Positions 1 to 9,786 are shown, counted from the stretch's first letter. The stretch: 64,000 nt of DNA from Paraburkholderia sp. BCC1884 (GCF_900996225.1 NZ_CAAJGL010000055.1:1-64000), one strand, 5' to 3'. Translations and numbers: made by a program. Notes: generated by a model from the letters alone, not told the origin.

Positions 1-2
1 CT

Positions 3-20
3 AAGGCCCCGAGGGGCTTT
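3..20. terminator. hairpin, possible rho-independent terminator
   Basis: A perfect GC-rich stem (GGCCCC / GGGGCT with flanking A-T pairs) closed by a GA loop is followed by TTGTTGT. It could end transcription of a gene lying to the left of the window. The T-tract is short, so the call is moderate. Confidence 0.45.
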
Positions 21-387
21 GTTGTGCTCGCGATGTTCGATTAGTGCAAACTCGCCGTATCAAACTCGATCGACCTGACTGGCAATCAACCGCTTGGCGG
101 AAGAAACGGTGTTTCCACACACTCTTATATGGACACCGCCCGGTTGCCAAGTTGATTCTGCTGTGATGCCTAACGAGGTATCGGCTGCGGTCTTATATTC
201 GGCTTTACGCAAGCCGAGGCCGCGAGCCCTGATGGAATTCGCCAGGAACGTCCTCATCTGGGTCGCGTGCTTCAGACACAGGAGTGTGTTCAGGTTTGCG
301 TTCCTGCGGTCCGACCTGTTTTGCCATCACATGGAGTCAACCTTAGCAACCTACCAGTTCCTCAACGCTCAACAATTGCCTGTGCTG

Positions 388-1410
388 CTACGCAGGCCTC
401 ACACTTATGTGCCCCACTTCGTAAGCACTGTCGTGGGCCAGAATCGCCCATGCAGTTCGCGCCATCTTGTTTGCTAACGCGACTGCTGCCACGTTCGCAG
501 GGCGTCGTTCCCGCAGTCCTTTTAGCCACGCGCTTGGTAGTTTCGCGTGGTACATGACCGAGCGCGCTCCGTGTATCAATAACGTACGCAGATATGGATC
601 CCCGCGCCGCGAAATGGATCCCAGTCGAACTTTGCCACCTGTACCGTTTTGCCGGGGGACCAGACCGAGGAAAGCCGCGAATTCGCGTCCAGACTTGAAC
701 GTCTTGGCATCGCCGATTGTTGCGACCAGGGCTGTCGCGGTGAGTCGTCCGACGCCCGGTACCTCTGCTATCGCACGACAGGCTGCTTCCTGTTTCTGCC
801 ACGCGCCGATGCGTTTCTCGAGAAGTTCGATATCGGCCTCAATCCCGTCGATGCGTCGCAACTGATCGTGCAAATTCGCGGATATTATTTTGGGTAGCAC
901 GTCTCCAAGCTCAACCATACGCTGCCGGATTTCGGCCAGCCCCGCAACTCGACCAGCGCGGAACGACGCGCCGAACTCATACAGCAGCCCCCGGAGCTGA
1001 TTTACCTGCATGGTCCGGAACTTGACTAGCAATGAACGCATGCGATGCAGACTCAGCATGGCTTGCTGATCCTCCGTCTTGGCTGCAACCGTACGCATTC
1101 CTGGCTGCTGTACTGCCGTCCAGATCGCACGAGCGTCCGCAGCGTCGGTCTTGTTTGTTTGAACAAATGGCCGGATAAACTGGGCGTGTAACAGAACCAC
1201 CTCGTGCCCGAGCGACTGGATCTTGCGCGCCCACCAGTGCGAGCTTCCGCATGCTTCGAGGGCAACGCGACCAGCGGGACGCTGCGCGAGGAACGAAATC
1301 AGATCATCCCGGCCAAATCTCCGGTTCACAACCTCTCCAGTGCTGGCGTCAACCCAGTACATCTGGAACACGCGCTTGGCAATGTCGAGTCCATATGTCG
1401 TCGCATTCAT
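388..1410 (-). CDS. IS110-family transposase
   Basis: Transposase of the IS110 class, which moves DNA with a DEDD (RuvC-like) active site and a C-terminal serine domain. The N-terminal half shows the early Asp in YGLDIAK, a Glu in LEACGSSHWW and the paired Asp in NKTDAADARAIW. The C-terminal half shows the Transposase_20 region VPGVGRLTATALVATIGD and the conserved SISRRGDPYLRTLL with the presumed nucleophilic Ser. The start at 1410 (MNATTYGLDIAK) gives about 340 residues, the usual family length; an in-frame start at 1461 would add 17 unconserved residues. It appears intact. IS110 elements often lack terminal inverted repeats, so I cannot place the element ends. Confidence 0.93.
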   Translation of the reverse strand: MNATTYGLDIAKRVFQMYWVDASTGEVVNRRFGRDDLISFLAQRPAGRVALEACGSSHWWARKIQSLGHEVVLLHAQFIRPFVQTNKTDAADARAIWTAVQQPGMRTVAAKTEDQQAMLSLHRMRSLLVKFRTMQVNQLRGLLYEFGASFRAGRVAGLAEIRQRMVELGDVLPKIISANLHDQLRRIDGIEADIELLEKRIGAWQKQEAACRAIAEVPGVGRLTATALVATIGDAKTFKSGREFAAFLGLVPRQNGTGGKVRLGSISRRGDPYLRTLLIHGARSVMYHAKLPSAWLKGLRERRPANVAAVALANKMARTAWAILAHDSAYEVGHISVRPA

Positions 1411-1554
1411 TTCGGGCCTCCGTTCCACAAGTGGTTGTCTCGAAACTCCACTGTGGCACATTGATGCCGTCCAGTTCTGGAGGCCTCCTTCGCATCAGGC
1501 CTTCTTCCCCGGAGGGAGGGCGGTGTCCATCCCATCTGGGTCGCGTGGCGACCG

Positions 1555-2535
1555 TCACTTCGATCGAAACGAATGCTCTAAGTCTGAAGCTCGCAAGGGG
1601 AATTGCACTCCGGTCAGCGTTTCGCACACTTGCCAGAGGCGTCGCGCAGCTTCCGCATTCTGTGCCTTCGGTACAATAGCGGCATGGCCGACACGGTTGC
1701 CGCGCATCTCCATCAAACCGGTCGGACCGTAATAGCCACCGTCAGCCACGTCGGGCGACGTCGCCGCATACAGCGTCGGTAATGCGCCCGCGTCATCGCT
1801 GTTGAGCAGTGCGCCGATCATATGGCTTGCCGCGGCGCGCACCGCAGTATCCAATGTTGATCGCTCGCCGGCACGGAACAGATTGGTGTTCGCCACACCG
1901 GGATGGGCGGCGATCGACATCACACGCGAGCCGCCCGCGCGCAAGCGCCGGTCGAGTTCGAGTGCAAACATCAGATCGGCGAGCTTCGATTGCTGATAGG
2001 ACTGCATCGGTGAATAGTGTCGTGTGGACTGCAGATCGTCGAAGTTCAGACGTCCCCGTTTGTGGGCGATAGATGCAATCGTCACCACGCGCGGACGCCC
2101 AGCCCACATCGCCCTTTCCAGTAGCGGCATCAGCAAGCCTGTCAGGGCAAAATGCTTGAGGACGTTGGTGCCGAATTGAAGTTGAAAACCATCTGCAGTT
2201 TCAAGCCTCCTCGGTGGCGCCATCACACCTGCGTTGTTGATAAGGGTATGAAGAGGGCGTAGTTCCGCGAGCTCACGGTGCGCAAACTCCCGTACCGATG
2301 CAAGAGACGCAAGATCCAGGACGACCAGTTCGGCGCTGGCGCCGGGCGCCTCGACCCTCAGACGGGCAATCGCTGCTCCTGCGCGACGTGGATCGCGGCA
2401 TGCCATGATCACATGCGCTCCCTTTCGCGCGAGCCCTAACGTGGCGTGATATCCAATTCCGCTGTTTGCTCCGGTGATCAGAATCCGTTTGCCGTCCAGA
2501 GACGAGATGTCTGCCGACTTCCAGGTTTCATTCAT
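1555..2535 (-). CDS. SDR family oxidoreductase
   Basis: Short-chain dehydrogenase/reductase of about 326 residues, of the retinol-dehydrogenase-like, protochlorophyllide-reductase-like branch. Visible motifs: the nucleotide-binding TGANSGIG near residue 20, NNAGVM, a Ser in TIASIAHKR and the catalytic YQQSK (Tyr-x3-Lys). An Arg in ACRDPRR after the second strand suggests NADP(H) preference, by family analogy. The start at 2535 (MNETWKSADISS) fits family length; the 66 further in-frame codons upstream are not SDR-like. The substrate cannot be read from sequence. It lies beside the IS110 element and is divergent from the next genes. Confidence 0.88.
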   Translation of the reverse strand: MNETWKSADISSLDGKRILITGANSGIGYHATLGLARKGAHVIMACRDPRRAGAAIARLRVEAPGASAELVVLDLASLASVREFAHRELAELRPLHTLINNAGVMAPPRRLETADGFQLQFGTNVLKHFALTGLLMPLLERAMWAGRPRVVTIASIAHKRGRLNFDDLQSTRHYSPMQSYQQSKLADLMFALELDRRLRAGGSRVMSIAAHPGVANTNLFRAGERSTLDTAVRAAASHMIGALLNSDDAGALPTLYAATSPDVADGGYYGPTGLMEMRGNRVGHAAIVPKAQNAEAARRLWQVCETLTGVQFPLRASDLEHSFRSK

Positions 2536-3179
2536 ATAGGCTCTGCATGGTGAAGTCTTCGTCAGGAAACAAGCGTACGACCGCCACGAGCCGCCCACCC
2601 GGCAGACAGCAGGTAAAAACAGATGCAACTCCCGACAGTCGCTACGAATCGGCTTTACCTGAAGCGTTGCGACAACTATATACAAGCTGGAAGGTGAGGC
2701 AGCGCCGCACGGCGCAATTCGCTGCGCAAACATTGACGCCGGAAGATGGAGTCCATAAAAGCGATTCGTACACGGGTTTGGCGAAGGCGGGGGGCGAAGC
2801 GATTGATGAAGTTACAACGTGTTGCCTACAGGCTTGAGTGAGGTCGTAAGCCGGCTTTGCGAGCGAATCTGACCGATCGGCGAGGGTCGTAGGGCGCGCC
2901 GCTGAAAACACAGGCTGACCGACTAGCAGTGCTTTAAATCCTCCGCATGGACTTTAATGGATCGAACCAAGACTGAAAGTCGGTTGCGGATCATCGCCGG
3001 TTGACGGTCGATATCATCGATGGTTGCGGACACGGGTTCAGGGTTTGTATCAGTGCCTTGGATGTTGCCGCTGCGAGATTCGTCTACGTGAAACGGCGCG
3101 ACGTTTGTGAAACTTGCTGCGGCCTCACGTAGCTGCCAAAAGCGGCGCGAAACAATACTGAACGGGTGCTGTACAACCG
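2536..3179. other. gap without a recognised gene
   Basis: About 640 bases upstream of the SDR gene. A minus-strand frame at 2923-3189 (88 codons) has protein-like composition in its second half, but no family, ribosome-binding site or conserved motif that I recognise. No repeat or RNA gene is apparent. Confidence 0.4.
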
Positions 3180-3545
3180 ATGACCACATCTTCGCCTAAG
3201 CCTGCTGGGCTTGACAACGATGCACGCGCCGAACTGCTCTGCTACCTAGTGGTTGGGCAACTCATGGCCCACGCACGCACGCACGAATGGCTACGCACAG
3301 ATCACCTGGTCGAGTCGACACGTATCTGGCTTGCCAGCAACGGCGCGACGGCCAACTGGTCGGAACGGGTGCACTTGGCCTCGCTGTCAGAGAAAGTGGC
3401 AATCGACTTTGCAGGGCTGCCTCTTTTTGTCGACACTGCCTTCCTGGCAAAGCTCTTCACGGACGGCTGGCGACTGGACTACCGCTCCCCTGTGGTTCGT
3501 GGAATCCACGCGGCCTGCGAGGGCGAGCTAAGGGGGCATGCCTAA
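3180..3545 (+). CDS. hypothetical protein
   Basis: A 121-residue, mostly helical soluble protein that I do not recognise. It has no signal peptide or membrane segment. Amphipathic stretches such as LLCYLVVGQLMAHAR and FVDTAFLAKLFTDGW suggest a small globular fold. It is followed after 30 bases by another small plus-strand gene, so the two may be co-transcribed. Both sit between the SDR gene and the convergent recombinase module and may be accessory cargo of that module (inference). Confidence 0.55.
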   Translation: MTTSSPKPAGLDNDARAELLCYLVVGQLMAHARTHEWLRTDHLVESTRIWLASNGATANWSERVHLASLSEKVAIDFAGLPLFVDTAFLAKLFTDGWRLDYRSPVVRGIHAACEGELRGHA

Positions 3546-3575
3546 AGTATTCTCGGTGCCTGCCGAAAATCAGCC

Positions 3576-3785
3576 ATGGACAACGACGATCACCTGCGCC
3601 CGGGTCATCCGCTCTACGAAGAAGCGATGGCCCTCGAAATGACCGTGCGTACTTTGCGTCACGCGCGGGGCAAGAAAAATCCGGAAGATGTGCTCTATGG
3701 CTCAGCTGAGTGGGACGTCGTCAGCGAGGAATTTGTACGCGATCTGTATCGTGCCATGGGCGGCGATCCGGATCAGTTGCCTTAA
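3576..3785 (+). CDS. small hypothetical protein
   Basis: A 69-residue acidic soluble protein without a family I can name. The order of features is a charged N-terminus (MDNDDHLRPGHPLYEEA), a helical middle with basic patch RHARGKK, and an acidic C-terminal helix. It lies just downstream of the 121-residue unknown gene and converges with the RepB-C gene. Confidence 0.5.
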   Translation: MDNDDHLRPGHPLYEEAMALEMTVRTLRHARGKKNPEDVLYGSAEWDVVSEEFVRDLYRAMGGDPDQLP

Positions 3786-3889
3786 GCGCTGGCTCTGATC
3801 CGTCGCTGGTCTCATCTGCGCCGTCGCGTTACGAAGCGCTCACGCACCCGCGGTACGGATAAGGTTTCCCGTGGCGGGAAAGGGGCCAA

Positions 3890-4483
3890 TCAGTGTCGGT
3901 TTCTGTCTGCGGTCTGAACGGGAGGCTTATATGGCAGCTTCATCGGACGCTTCGGGACGGTCGCCGCCTCCGATGCTGAAACAAGCTGCTTGAGCGTGAC
4001 AGCGTTGCCTGGATAGTGAGCCTCGATCCACGTTCTTACGTCCTCATCGCCCATCCAGCCCCTGACAAAACTCGCGGTCAGTGCAAGATAGTAAAGATCG
4101 TCGTTGAAGGCCGGCTTCAGGGAACGCCCCGTCAACTGCATACGGACGAGGCCGCTTTCAAGGCCGGACAACAGCCTGACGCGCTCAGAGTCGGACTGCC
4201 GGCCGCGCGGATCGTCCGCACGCTGCGATGCTGGTGTGGCCGCTAGTAGCGCGCGAGCAAAATCGCCGCTGCAGTTGTTTTGCCTGACCATCACCTGGGC
4301 CACGCTTGATTGCCGTGATGAAGCCATTCGGATAAGAGCAGCCACCGTGCGCTCAGGCAGGCGGAATCCAGCCAGTTGTCTGAGTGCCTCCGCGCACACG
4401 CCGGCCGGTACGACTTGCCCAACGGACGACTCTACTGCGCGGGCCACGAATCTTGCAAGGCGTGGTTTAGTCACGAAATCCAT
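3890..4483 (-). CDS. RepB C-terminal-domain protein
   Basis: A 197-residue protein whose central region matches the plasmid-partition RepB C-terminal family (PF07506 type): ALRQLAGFRLPERTVAALIRM, then a variant of the family hallmark RQ-x-x-AAELM-x-x-NN-x-x-x-x-YAKALLAATP, here RQSSVAQVMVRQNN and FARALLAATPASQR. The N-terminal ParB-like nuclease or HTH part of full RepB is absent, so it is probably not a stand-alone partition protein. Its start overlaps the end of the preceding helical gene by 13 bases, and that gene follows the serine recombinase. The three are very likely one operon. The role is unknown; a DNA-binding accessory factor for the recombinase is an inference. Confidence 0.7.
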   Translation of the reverse strand: MDFVTKPRLARFVARAVESSVGQVVPAGVCAEALRQLAGFRLPERTVAALIRMASSRQSSVAQVMVRQNNCSGDFARALLAATPASQRADDPRGRQSDSERVRLLSGLESGLVRMQLTGRSLKPAFNDDLYYLALTASFVRGWMGDEDVRTWIEAHYPGNAVTLKQLVSASEAATVPKRPMKLPYKPPVQTADRNRH

Positions 4484-4794
4484 CCCCCAAGACGATCGCG
4501 AAGCTGTCGCGGCATTGTGAGGAACCCCTGACGTCTCAGCAGCGCCACGAACGCCTGATCAGACATGAGTTCGCGAAGCACGCTTTCCATGATGCACATC
4601 TCCGCGTGGACGGCTTCCATCTGTATTATGACGGCCTGTTGCCGCGCACGTTCGAGCATGAGAACTTTCCGCGCTGTGGCTTCGGGCGTGCATTTCCGGT
4701 TTGCGGGATAAGGGTCGCCGCAAACCGGCGCCGGAATCTGGCTACTGGCGGGAGCGACCTGCTGCTCTGAGCTGACTGGGTTCGCCTTTGCCAT
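4471..4794 (-). CDS. small helical protein of recombinase operon
   Basis: A 107-residue protein with a low-complexity N-terminus rich in Pro, Ala, Ser and Gln, followed from about residue 35 by a long charged helix (TARKVLMLERARQQAVIIQM and following) and a C-terminal helix-turn like RRQGFLTMPRQLRDRL. The end resembles the short helical segment found in RepB-type ParB relatives, so this and the next gene could be a split RepB-like protein. It begins 5 bases after the recombinase stop, implying translational coupling. Confidence 0.65.
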   Translation of the reverse strand: MAKANPVSSEQQVAPASSQIPAPVCGDPYPANRKCTPEATARKVLMLERARQQAVIIQMEAVHAEMCIMESVLRELMSDQAFVALLRRQGFLTMPRQLRDRLGGWIS

Positions 4795-4799
4795 AGAGT

Positions 4800-6386
4800 C
4801 TACCTCGAGACCGGATTGAAACCCGGGGCAAACGCTTCGAGTGAAACGATGTCCGCCAGTGCGACCAGAGCTTTCAGGTCAGAATGCCGATAGGGTTCAA
4901 AATGCGATTGACCGTGTCGGAACACCACGGTGTATTCCCCGGCGCGGAGACTGCCGCGCGGCAGGACGTGGAAATCAAGTAACTCCGTACCGGCCCGTTC
5001 AATACGCCCAAAAACCAGAAAATCAATCGCAAAGCAGTCGGGCCAGCGGGCCGTCCAGTACGGTAAATGTCCCTGGATCAGCCACGGCCGGCGCACGACC
5101 AGTTGAATTCGTAACGCGTCATCGACGCACAGCATAGTGGTATGCTTTTCATAGCAAACGTCGTGTCCGAGCTCGCGCAGCATTGCAGTGGCGCTCTCCG
5201 CAACGCGTCGCTCCATATCTCGCTCGACAACCCGGTTTTCTGAGCGCTCAGGATCCAGGTTCGGGGCGTAGCCCACAACCTTGTACGCTGCGTTGAGACT
5301 GCCGAACTCGTGCGCAACCTGCTCCGCCGATGGGGCGCTCCTGTAATGCTTGAGTAACCTCTGATTGATCTTGCCTGTGCGGCTGATGACCTTGCGCATG
5401 CCGTCAATGATCTCGTCGCGCGTTGGTCTTCGCCGGACACCCGCCAGTTTGCTCCGAACGGCTGCAAAGATCGTCTTGTCGACCACAGGGGGAAATGCGT
5501 CTGGCACCTTTATCCATTCGTCCTCCGGGAGCTGCTGCCATGGGCTATCGAGCTTCGACGTCGTGCGGCTGTACACGTTGGTGCCGATGTACTTCTCGTT
5601 GTGCAGGATCTGCATGACGTTCCTGCCTTTCCAGGCGCGCCCAACGCCATTGACGATCCCAAAGTCGTTTAACCGCCTCGCAATGCCGGCTGCTGTGACC
5701 GGTTGCGTCGCATACCACTCGAACATCTTGCGGACCATTGCCGCTTCGCCCGAAGTATCCGGAACGACAATCACGCGGTCGGTCTGTACATTCTTGTACT
5801 CGTGGCTGCCAAGCGGCTGCCGGATATTCCCGCGAGCATCGACCAGCATGCGACGCAGGCCATACCCCGCGGGCCCCGCGGTATGAAATCCCCGCTGGGC
5901 GTTGAGACAGTGACCCAGAAAGATCTTGCGCGACATCTCGCGACTGAATTCTCCAGCCATCGCCCGCTTCATCGCTTTCAGTACCGATGAGAGGGGAGTG
6001 CCGTCGTTCTCGAAGGGTTCAGCGACATAGATAATGCGCACACCGGCGCGCCGACACGTGTTTTCGTAAAAAGCGCTCTCATCGACATCCTGAAACCGTC
6101 CCCAGCGGCTGACGTCATACACCAGTACGCTGGAAAACCGTCGTGCCGGATCCTCCACATCGAGCAGGAGCCTGATCAATGCTGGCCTGTCGCGCAACGT
6201 GAGGCCGCTGATGCCCGCATCTTCGTAGTCCCGCACAATGCGAATATTGTTCGCGACCGCATAGCGCGCAATCGCTTCACGCTGGAAGAGCGGAGAATAT
6301 TCCTGATGATCGGTGGACATGCGGATGTACTGCGCCGCCCTTGGCGGCCCAGCGAGGTGAACACCAGGCTTCCGGGAGGAGGACAT
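4800..6386 (-). CDS. large serine recombinase
   Basis: Site-specific recombinase of 528 residues. The N-terminal resolvase domain (about residues 15-160) carries the nucleophile Ser in QYIRMSTDHQ, the family arginines in the VLVYDVSRWGRF segment, and EFSREMSRKIFLG on the long E-helix. A Recombinase (PF07508-type) DNA-binding domain follows from about residue 165 (AGPAGYGLRR) to 300, and then a C-terminal extension of about 200 residues without an obvious zinc ribbon. Such enzymes integrate, excise or invert DNA. It is the first gene of a three-gene minus-strand operon with RepB-C proteins. I found no attachment-site pair by eye. It looks intact. Confidence 0.9.
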   Translation of the reverse strand: MSSSRKPGVHLAGPPRAAQYIRMSTDHQEYSPLFQREAIARYAVANNIRIVRDYEDAGISGLTLRDRPALIRLLLDVEDPARRFSSVLVYDVSRWGRFQDVDESAFYENTCRRAGVRIIYVAEPFENDGTPLSSVLKAMKRAMAGEFSREMSRKIFLGHCLNAQRGFHTAGPAGYGLRRMLVDARGNIRQPLGSHEYKNVQTDRVIVVPDTSGEAAMVRKMFEWYATQPVTAAGIARRLNDFGIVNGVGRAWKGRNVMQILHNEKYIGTNVYSRTTSKLDSPWQQLPEDEWIKVPDAFPPVVDKTIFAAVRSKLAGVRRRPTRDEIIDGMRKVISRTGKINQRLLKHYRSAPSAEQVAHEFGSLNAAYKVVGYAPNLDPERSENRVVERDMERRVAESATAMLRELGHDVCYEKHTTMLCVDDALRIQLVVRRPWLIQGHLPYWTARWPDCFAIDFLVFGRIERAGTELLDFHVLPRGSLRAGEYTVVFRHGQSHFEPYRHSDLKALVALADIVSLEAFAPGFNPVSR

Positions 6387-6985
6387 GGCAGCTCGACTAA
6401 CGGTACCCTTCAGTGCTAGCCGTATTCCTCACGAAGTCAAGGCGGGCGACGGCCGTTTTTGCTGAAATAGGGCGACAGATTGCGTCGCGCCTGCCAACAG
6501 TCGGGCATCACCGTGGAATCACTTCGACGTCGCGCGTCCAGTCAAAATGATTAGTAATTCGCAAGGCTGCGAACGGTTATATTCCGCCTGCGACCTTGCG
6601 CTCCGTCCCCGAAAGCAGTCAAGGGGCCGTTGCGCTCATCGATCAGACCTTGAGCTGCCGACATAGCTCCTTCACATGCTGGCTAAAGCGGGCTATTGGA
6701 CTGGCATACGCGTCGGGACGGTGTACGTGCCATCCATGACAGAATCGTCAGGCGATAATGAGCATGTTAAGGCGCCAATTCTCTCAGTGGCAGCAGCCGT
6801 TTCACTGCTAAGGCCCGCGTGCGCATTGGGAAGCTGCTTACCGAGGTTTGAGGACTGGAGTGCGGTCGGCGGTTTCATCTTTCCCAAATCAGCCCACGTC
6901 CCGACGCCCCTCGCGCTCTCGCTCTTTGAGTCAAACATTCCCCTATGCTTCTCAATTGTCTCGCGTTTCTCACAAGGAAAGTTCC
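6387..6985. other. gap without a recognised gene
   Basis: Intergenic region of about 600 bases between the divergent recombinase operon and the GST gene. It must hold promoters for both. A frame that runs through it into the GST gene lacks GST homology upstream of 6986 and was discounted. No repeat or RNA gene is apparent. Confidence 0.4.
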
Positions 6986-7627
6986 ATGCTAAAAATCCAT
7001 CACCTCGGCCACTCACAATCGGAAAGGATTGTCTGGCTTTGTGAAGAACTCGGCGTTCCGTATGAGCTCGAGAAATATACGCGCGACGCGGTCACGCGAC
7101 TGTCGCCCCCGGAACTGAAAGCGCTGCATCCGCTCGGCGCTGCGCCGCTCATCGAAGTCGACGGAGTCCTGCTCGCCGAATCAGCCGCCATCGTCGAATT
7201 CATCCTCGCCCGATATGGTCATGGCCGTTTGCAATATGGGTTGAACCATCCGGAGTTTGCTTCCTATCTCTACTGGTTCCACTTTGCCAACGGGAATCTC
7301 CAGCCCGTGATGGGTCGATCGATGATTGTGGGACGCTGCGGATTAGCGCCGGATGATCCGGTTCAGACGTCAGTCCAGGTGCGTTTGGACAAGGTGCTCG
7401 CGCTGATCGAAGAGCGGTTGACGCAGAACGACTATCTGGCAGGGAGCGAATTTACGGCAGCCGACATCATGAGCGTATTCTCGCTGACAACAATGCGCCT
7501 GTTCCATCCAGTCGATCTCAAGCCGTATCCCAGCATACTTGCCTATCTGCAGCGGATCGGAGGGCGGTCCGCTTATCAGCAGGCGATGGCGAAAGGAGAT
7601 CCGGACTTGACTCCGATGTTGGCGTAA
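6986..7627 (+). CDS. glutathione S-transferase
   Basis: Cytosolic GST of 213 residues, conjugating or reducing electrophiles with glutathione. The thioredoxin-like N-terminal domain begins MLKIHHLGHSQSERIVWLCEE (Ser of the SQS segment at the usual catalytic Ser/Tyr site), with the conserved cis-Pro in LGAAPLIEVDG and the glutathione-binding ESAAIVEFI (Glu-Ser). The all-helical C-terminal domain contains LAGSEFTAADIMSVF, the usual N-capping box. The start is fixed by AAGGAAA 8 bases upstream. It stands alone; the substrate is unknown. Confidence 0.92.
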   Translation: MLKIHHLGHSQSERIVWLCEELGVPYELEKYTRDAVTRLSPPELKALHPLGAAPLIEVDGVLLAESAAIVEFILARYGHGRLQYGLNHPEFASYLYWFHFANGNLQPVMGRSMIVGRCGLAPDDPVQTSVQVRLDKVLALIEERLTQNDYLAGSEFTAADIMSVFSLTTMRLFHPVDLKPYPSILAYLQRIGGRSAYQQAMAKGDPDLTPMLA

Positions 7628-8412
7628 CCCTGGTCGATACCGACTCGACGCGGCTTCGCGAGCAAAGCAATGCCGGCCGCGATGATCGACTGGCAAACTT
7701 CCGCGCTCGGCCACGAACGGACCTTGACACATGCATTTTCGCGGACGTTCGGACGTCGGCTTCGCCCCGGGCAACGGACCTTCATGATCCGACTAGTTTG
7801 TTGGGTGGTCGGCCATGCCGCGACTTGAGGAGCGTTACTTTTGTGCACGTCTGAACTGGGGACCGGGAAAACGACTCGGCTTCGGTGAAAAAGACAGGTT
7901 GCTTGCTCGGATATGACAAGGTTTTGGGAAAAGAGGCCCGCGACCGCCGTCAGGACGGACGTCCCGTTGCCTGGACGAATCATTGATCGTCAGGGCGCCG
8001 TTGAAAGGTGTCACCGATACCGAGGCCATGGCCCGGTTGCAGATCGAATCCCACCGCTTTAAGGAAGGCCTGTGTTTTTCTGACCATCGCCATCGTTGTT
8101 CCTCGTGTGGAAGTCTGGCCGGAGATGCCGCAATCAAGTCGTCCGCGTCACCGGGGCTCCGTCGCCGATCGGTATGCGGTCGGTCTCGTGTCGCCGGCAT
8201 TCGGCGAGGGCTGCCTGTTCAGGCTCCGTGCGCCGTTGTTCGGCATAGCGGCGCTTACGGCATGGTAGATGGGCATTGAGACGAAAGGGCTTGCGCTCGA
8301 AACGCTCCTGTCCCGGGCGCAACTGGAGGCGACCGGACTTCCCGTGACCATCGGCGCCGTCCGCTGTATTGACGCTTACGCGGCCATCACGTGACGAGCG
8401 CGGCGACTCAGG
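7628..8412. other. gap without a recognised gene
   Basis: About 785 bases between the convergent GST and PsiE-like genes. A 41-codon frame at 8269-8394 (plus strand, MGIETKGLALE start) has coding-like composition and could be the tail of a decayed gene, but I recognise no family. Longer frames here are shadow-like, rich in Arg, Ser and Cys. Confidence 0.35.
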
Positions 8413-8979
8413 TCAATTGCCAGGCTGGCCGCCTTCGCGGGGCGGTCCCGCTTGCTGTCGCTGCGCGTGCACCACGCGATCACGCTCAGCTTGCGCGGCG
8501 CTCGTCGCATCGGCCGGGTCATCACGCTGCCGCATCAGCCAGTAGACGCTCCCCAGTGCCACCAACGCAAATGCAAGCGCCGCGATCTGGGCGGGCGCAC
8601 TTGCCGGATCGAGAATGATGAATTTCCGGGCGATAGCCAGCAGCGCAACAAGAAGCACCGTTTTGACCTGCACGATGTGATCGCGCCGCGCCATCACGCG
8701 TGTAATCGAATGTTTGAATTCCATAGCGATCAGCAGCGTCATGACCATGCCAAAGACGGTCTGATACACCGCGTGATCCAGCGGGTTCAGCGCATCCGAA
8801 ACCAGCAATGAAATCACCGCGCGAATCAATTGCCAAAGTGACACGAGGATGATGATAGAAATCACCACACTCAGCACATGCGCGACAAGCTGCTCGAATC
8901 GTTCATAAAAGGTGAGCATGTCCCACTGCAGACGCAACGCATCGAGGTCCTTGCGCAGCCAGCTTTTCTTACTTTCCAT
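8413..8979 (-). CDS. PsiE-like inner-membrane protein
   Basis: A 188-residue integral membrane protein of the phosphate-starvation-inducible PsiE family. About four membrane segments are visible: VLSVVISIIILVSLWQLI, AVYQTVFGMVMTLLIAMEF, KTVLLVALLAIARKFIIL and AALAFALVALGSVYWLM. The family signature EFKHSI and basic loop MARRDHIVQVK are present, and the C-terminal tail is hydrophilic. The start at 8979 (MESKKSWLRKD) is preferred over 9060. Function in the family is poorly known; the gene is a regular member of tLST/LHR stress-tolerance islands, and here it flanks ClpK, Hsp20 and HdeD genes. Confidence 0.85.
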   Translation of the reverse strand: MESKKSWLRKDLDALRLQWDMLTFYERFEQLVAHVLSVVISIIILVSLWQLIRAVISLLVSDALNPLDHAVYQTVFGMVMTLLIAMEFKHSITRVMARRDHIVQVKTVLLVALLAIARKFIILDPASAPAQIAALAFALVALGSVYWLMRQRDDPADATSAAQAERDRVVHAQRQQAGPPREGGQPGN

Positions 8980-9516
8980 GATTTGACTCCCGGACGGCCG
9001 TCGCTGCGCCGCGAACGCACCGAGCGCGTATGGATCGCACATGCATCGTGCACGGTTCATTCGACGGTCGACTAACGCACATGCTACGGTCCTTCGCGTT
9101 TGCGCGGCTTCTTTGCGGATAGCTGCCCAAAGCGGAACTGATATATCCAGTTATTGATAACAGAGGTTGAACTATCTTGCGCTTGTAATACAGTTCCTGT
9201 CATGTATTCGAAGAGGTACTCGGCCTGAAGCAGCAGGTTCATTCACTGTACCCCAACGAGCGCAATATGGAATTGCGCGATTTTGGCGGCGCCACAGGGA
9301 TCGCATCACAGGATGCGCCGACCGGTCATCAACCGCTCATACGAGCTATAGCTTTGCGGCGCGCCGTCCCTCGATGCAGTCCGCAGAAGCGACGGATTAT
9401 CCTAACATCAACGGATTAGCGACTAGACTTAAAGCATTGCTGGCGCATGCTCACGCAAGAGAAACGTATGCGCCATTAAGGCACGATCCGGACACGCGAC
9501 CGAGGGAGGGAGACCG
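8980..9516. other. gap, divergent promoter region
   Basis: Region of about 540 bases between the minus-strand PsiE-like gene and the plus-strand small genes, so it must hold divergent promoters. An AT-rich stretch (CCAGTTATTGATAACAG near 9151) contains a short palindrome, TTATTGATAA, possibly an operator. No coding frame is convincing. Confidence 0.35.
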
Positions 9517-9759
9517 ATGCCGAAGACCATTCGAACCGCTGAGCAGATTCACAACGAACTGCAGAACCACATGGCGAAACTCGCCGCTGACGTGCCGGGA
9601 GCTTCGCGCGTGCGCATACCGCTACCAGAGCGGCACCCGCCCGACGCATCCGGCCGCAACTGGAACGTAGTGCCGCTCAATGACCTCGGCGCAGATTACG
9701 CACATCATGTCCAGAAGGTAATCGAAGACATGCGCACCGAGTTCGTGCTTCCAGATTGA
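9517..9759 (+). CDS. small conserved hypothetical protein
   Basis: An 80-residue acidic protein, start MPKTIRTAEQIHNELQ after GGGAGGGAGA, a strong ribosome-binding site. It has an N-terminal helix, a central PLPERHPPD turn and a helical C-terminus ending FVLPD. It lacks signal peptide and membrane segment. I do not know the family. It is followed 27 bases later by another small gene, and both precede the flavoprotein gene, suggesting one stress operon. Confidence 0.65.
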   Translation: MPKTIRTAEQIHNELQNHMAKLAADVPGASRVRIPLPERHPPDASGRNWNVVPLNDLGADYAHHVQKVIEDMRTEFVLPD

Positions 9760-9786
9760 CGCCTTAATACGAAAGCGGAGCGGCTC

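Noticed and set aside
1..387. terminal inverted repeat or second open frame of IS110
   Set aside because: No repeat pairs found, and the frames here are short and unlike known proteins.
9167..9670. 167-codon frame before the small stress genes
   Set aside because: No motif, and it overlaps the better-supported gene at 9517 in another frame.
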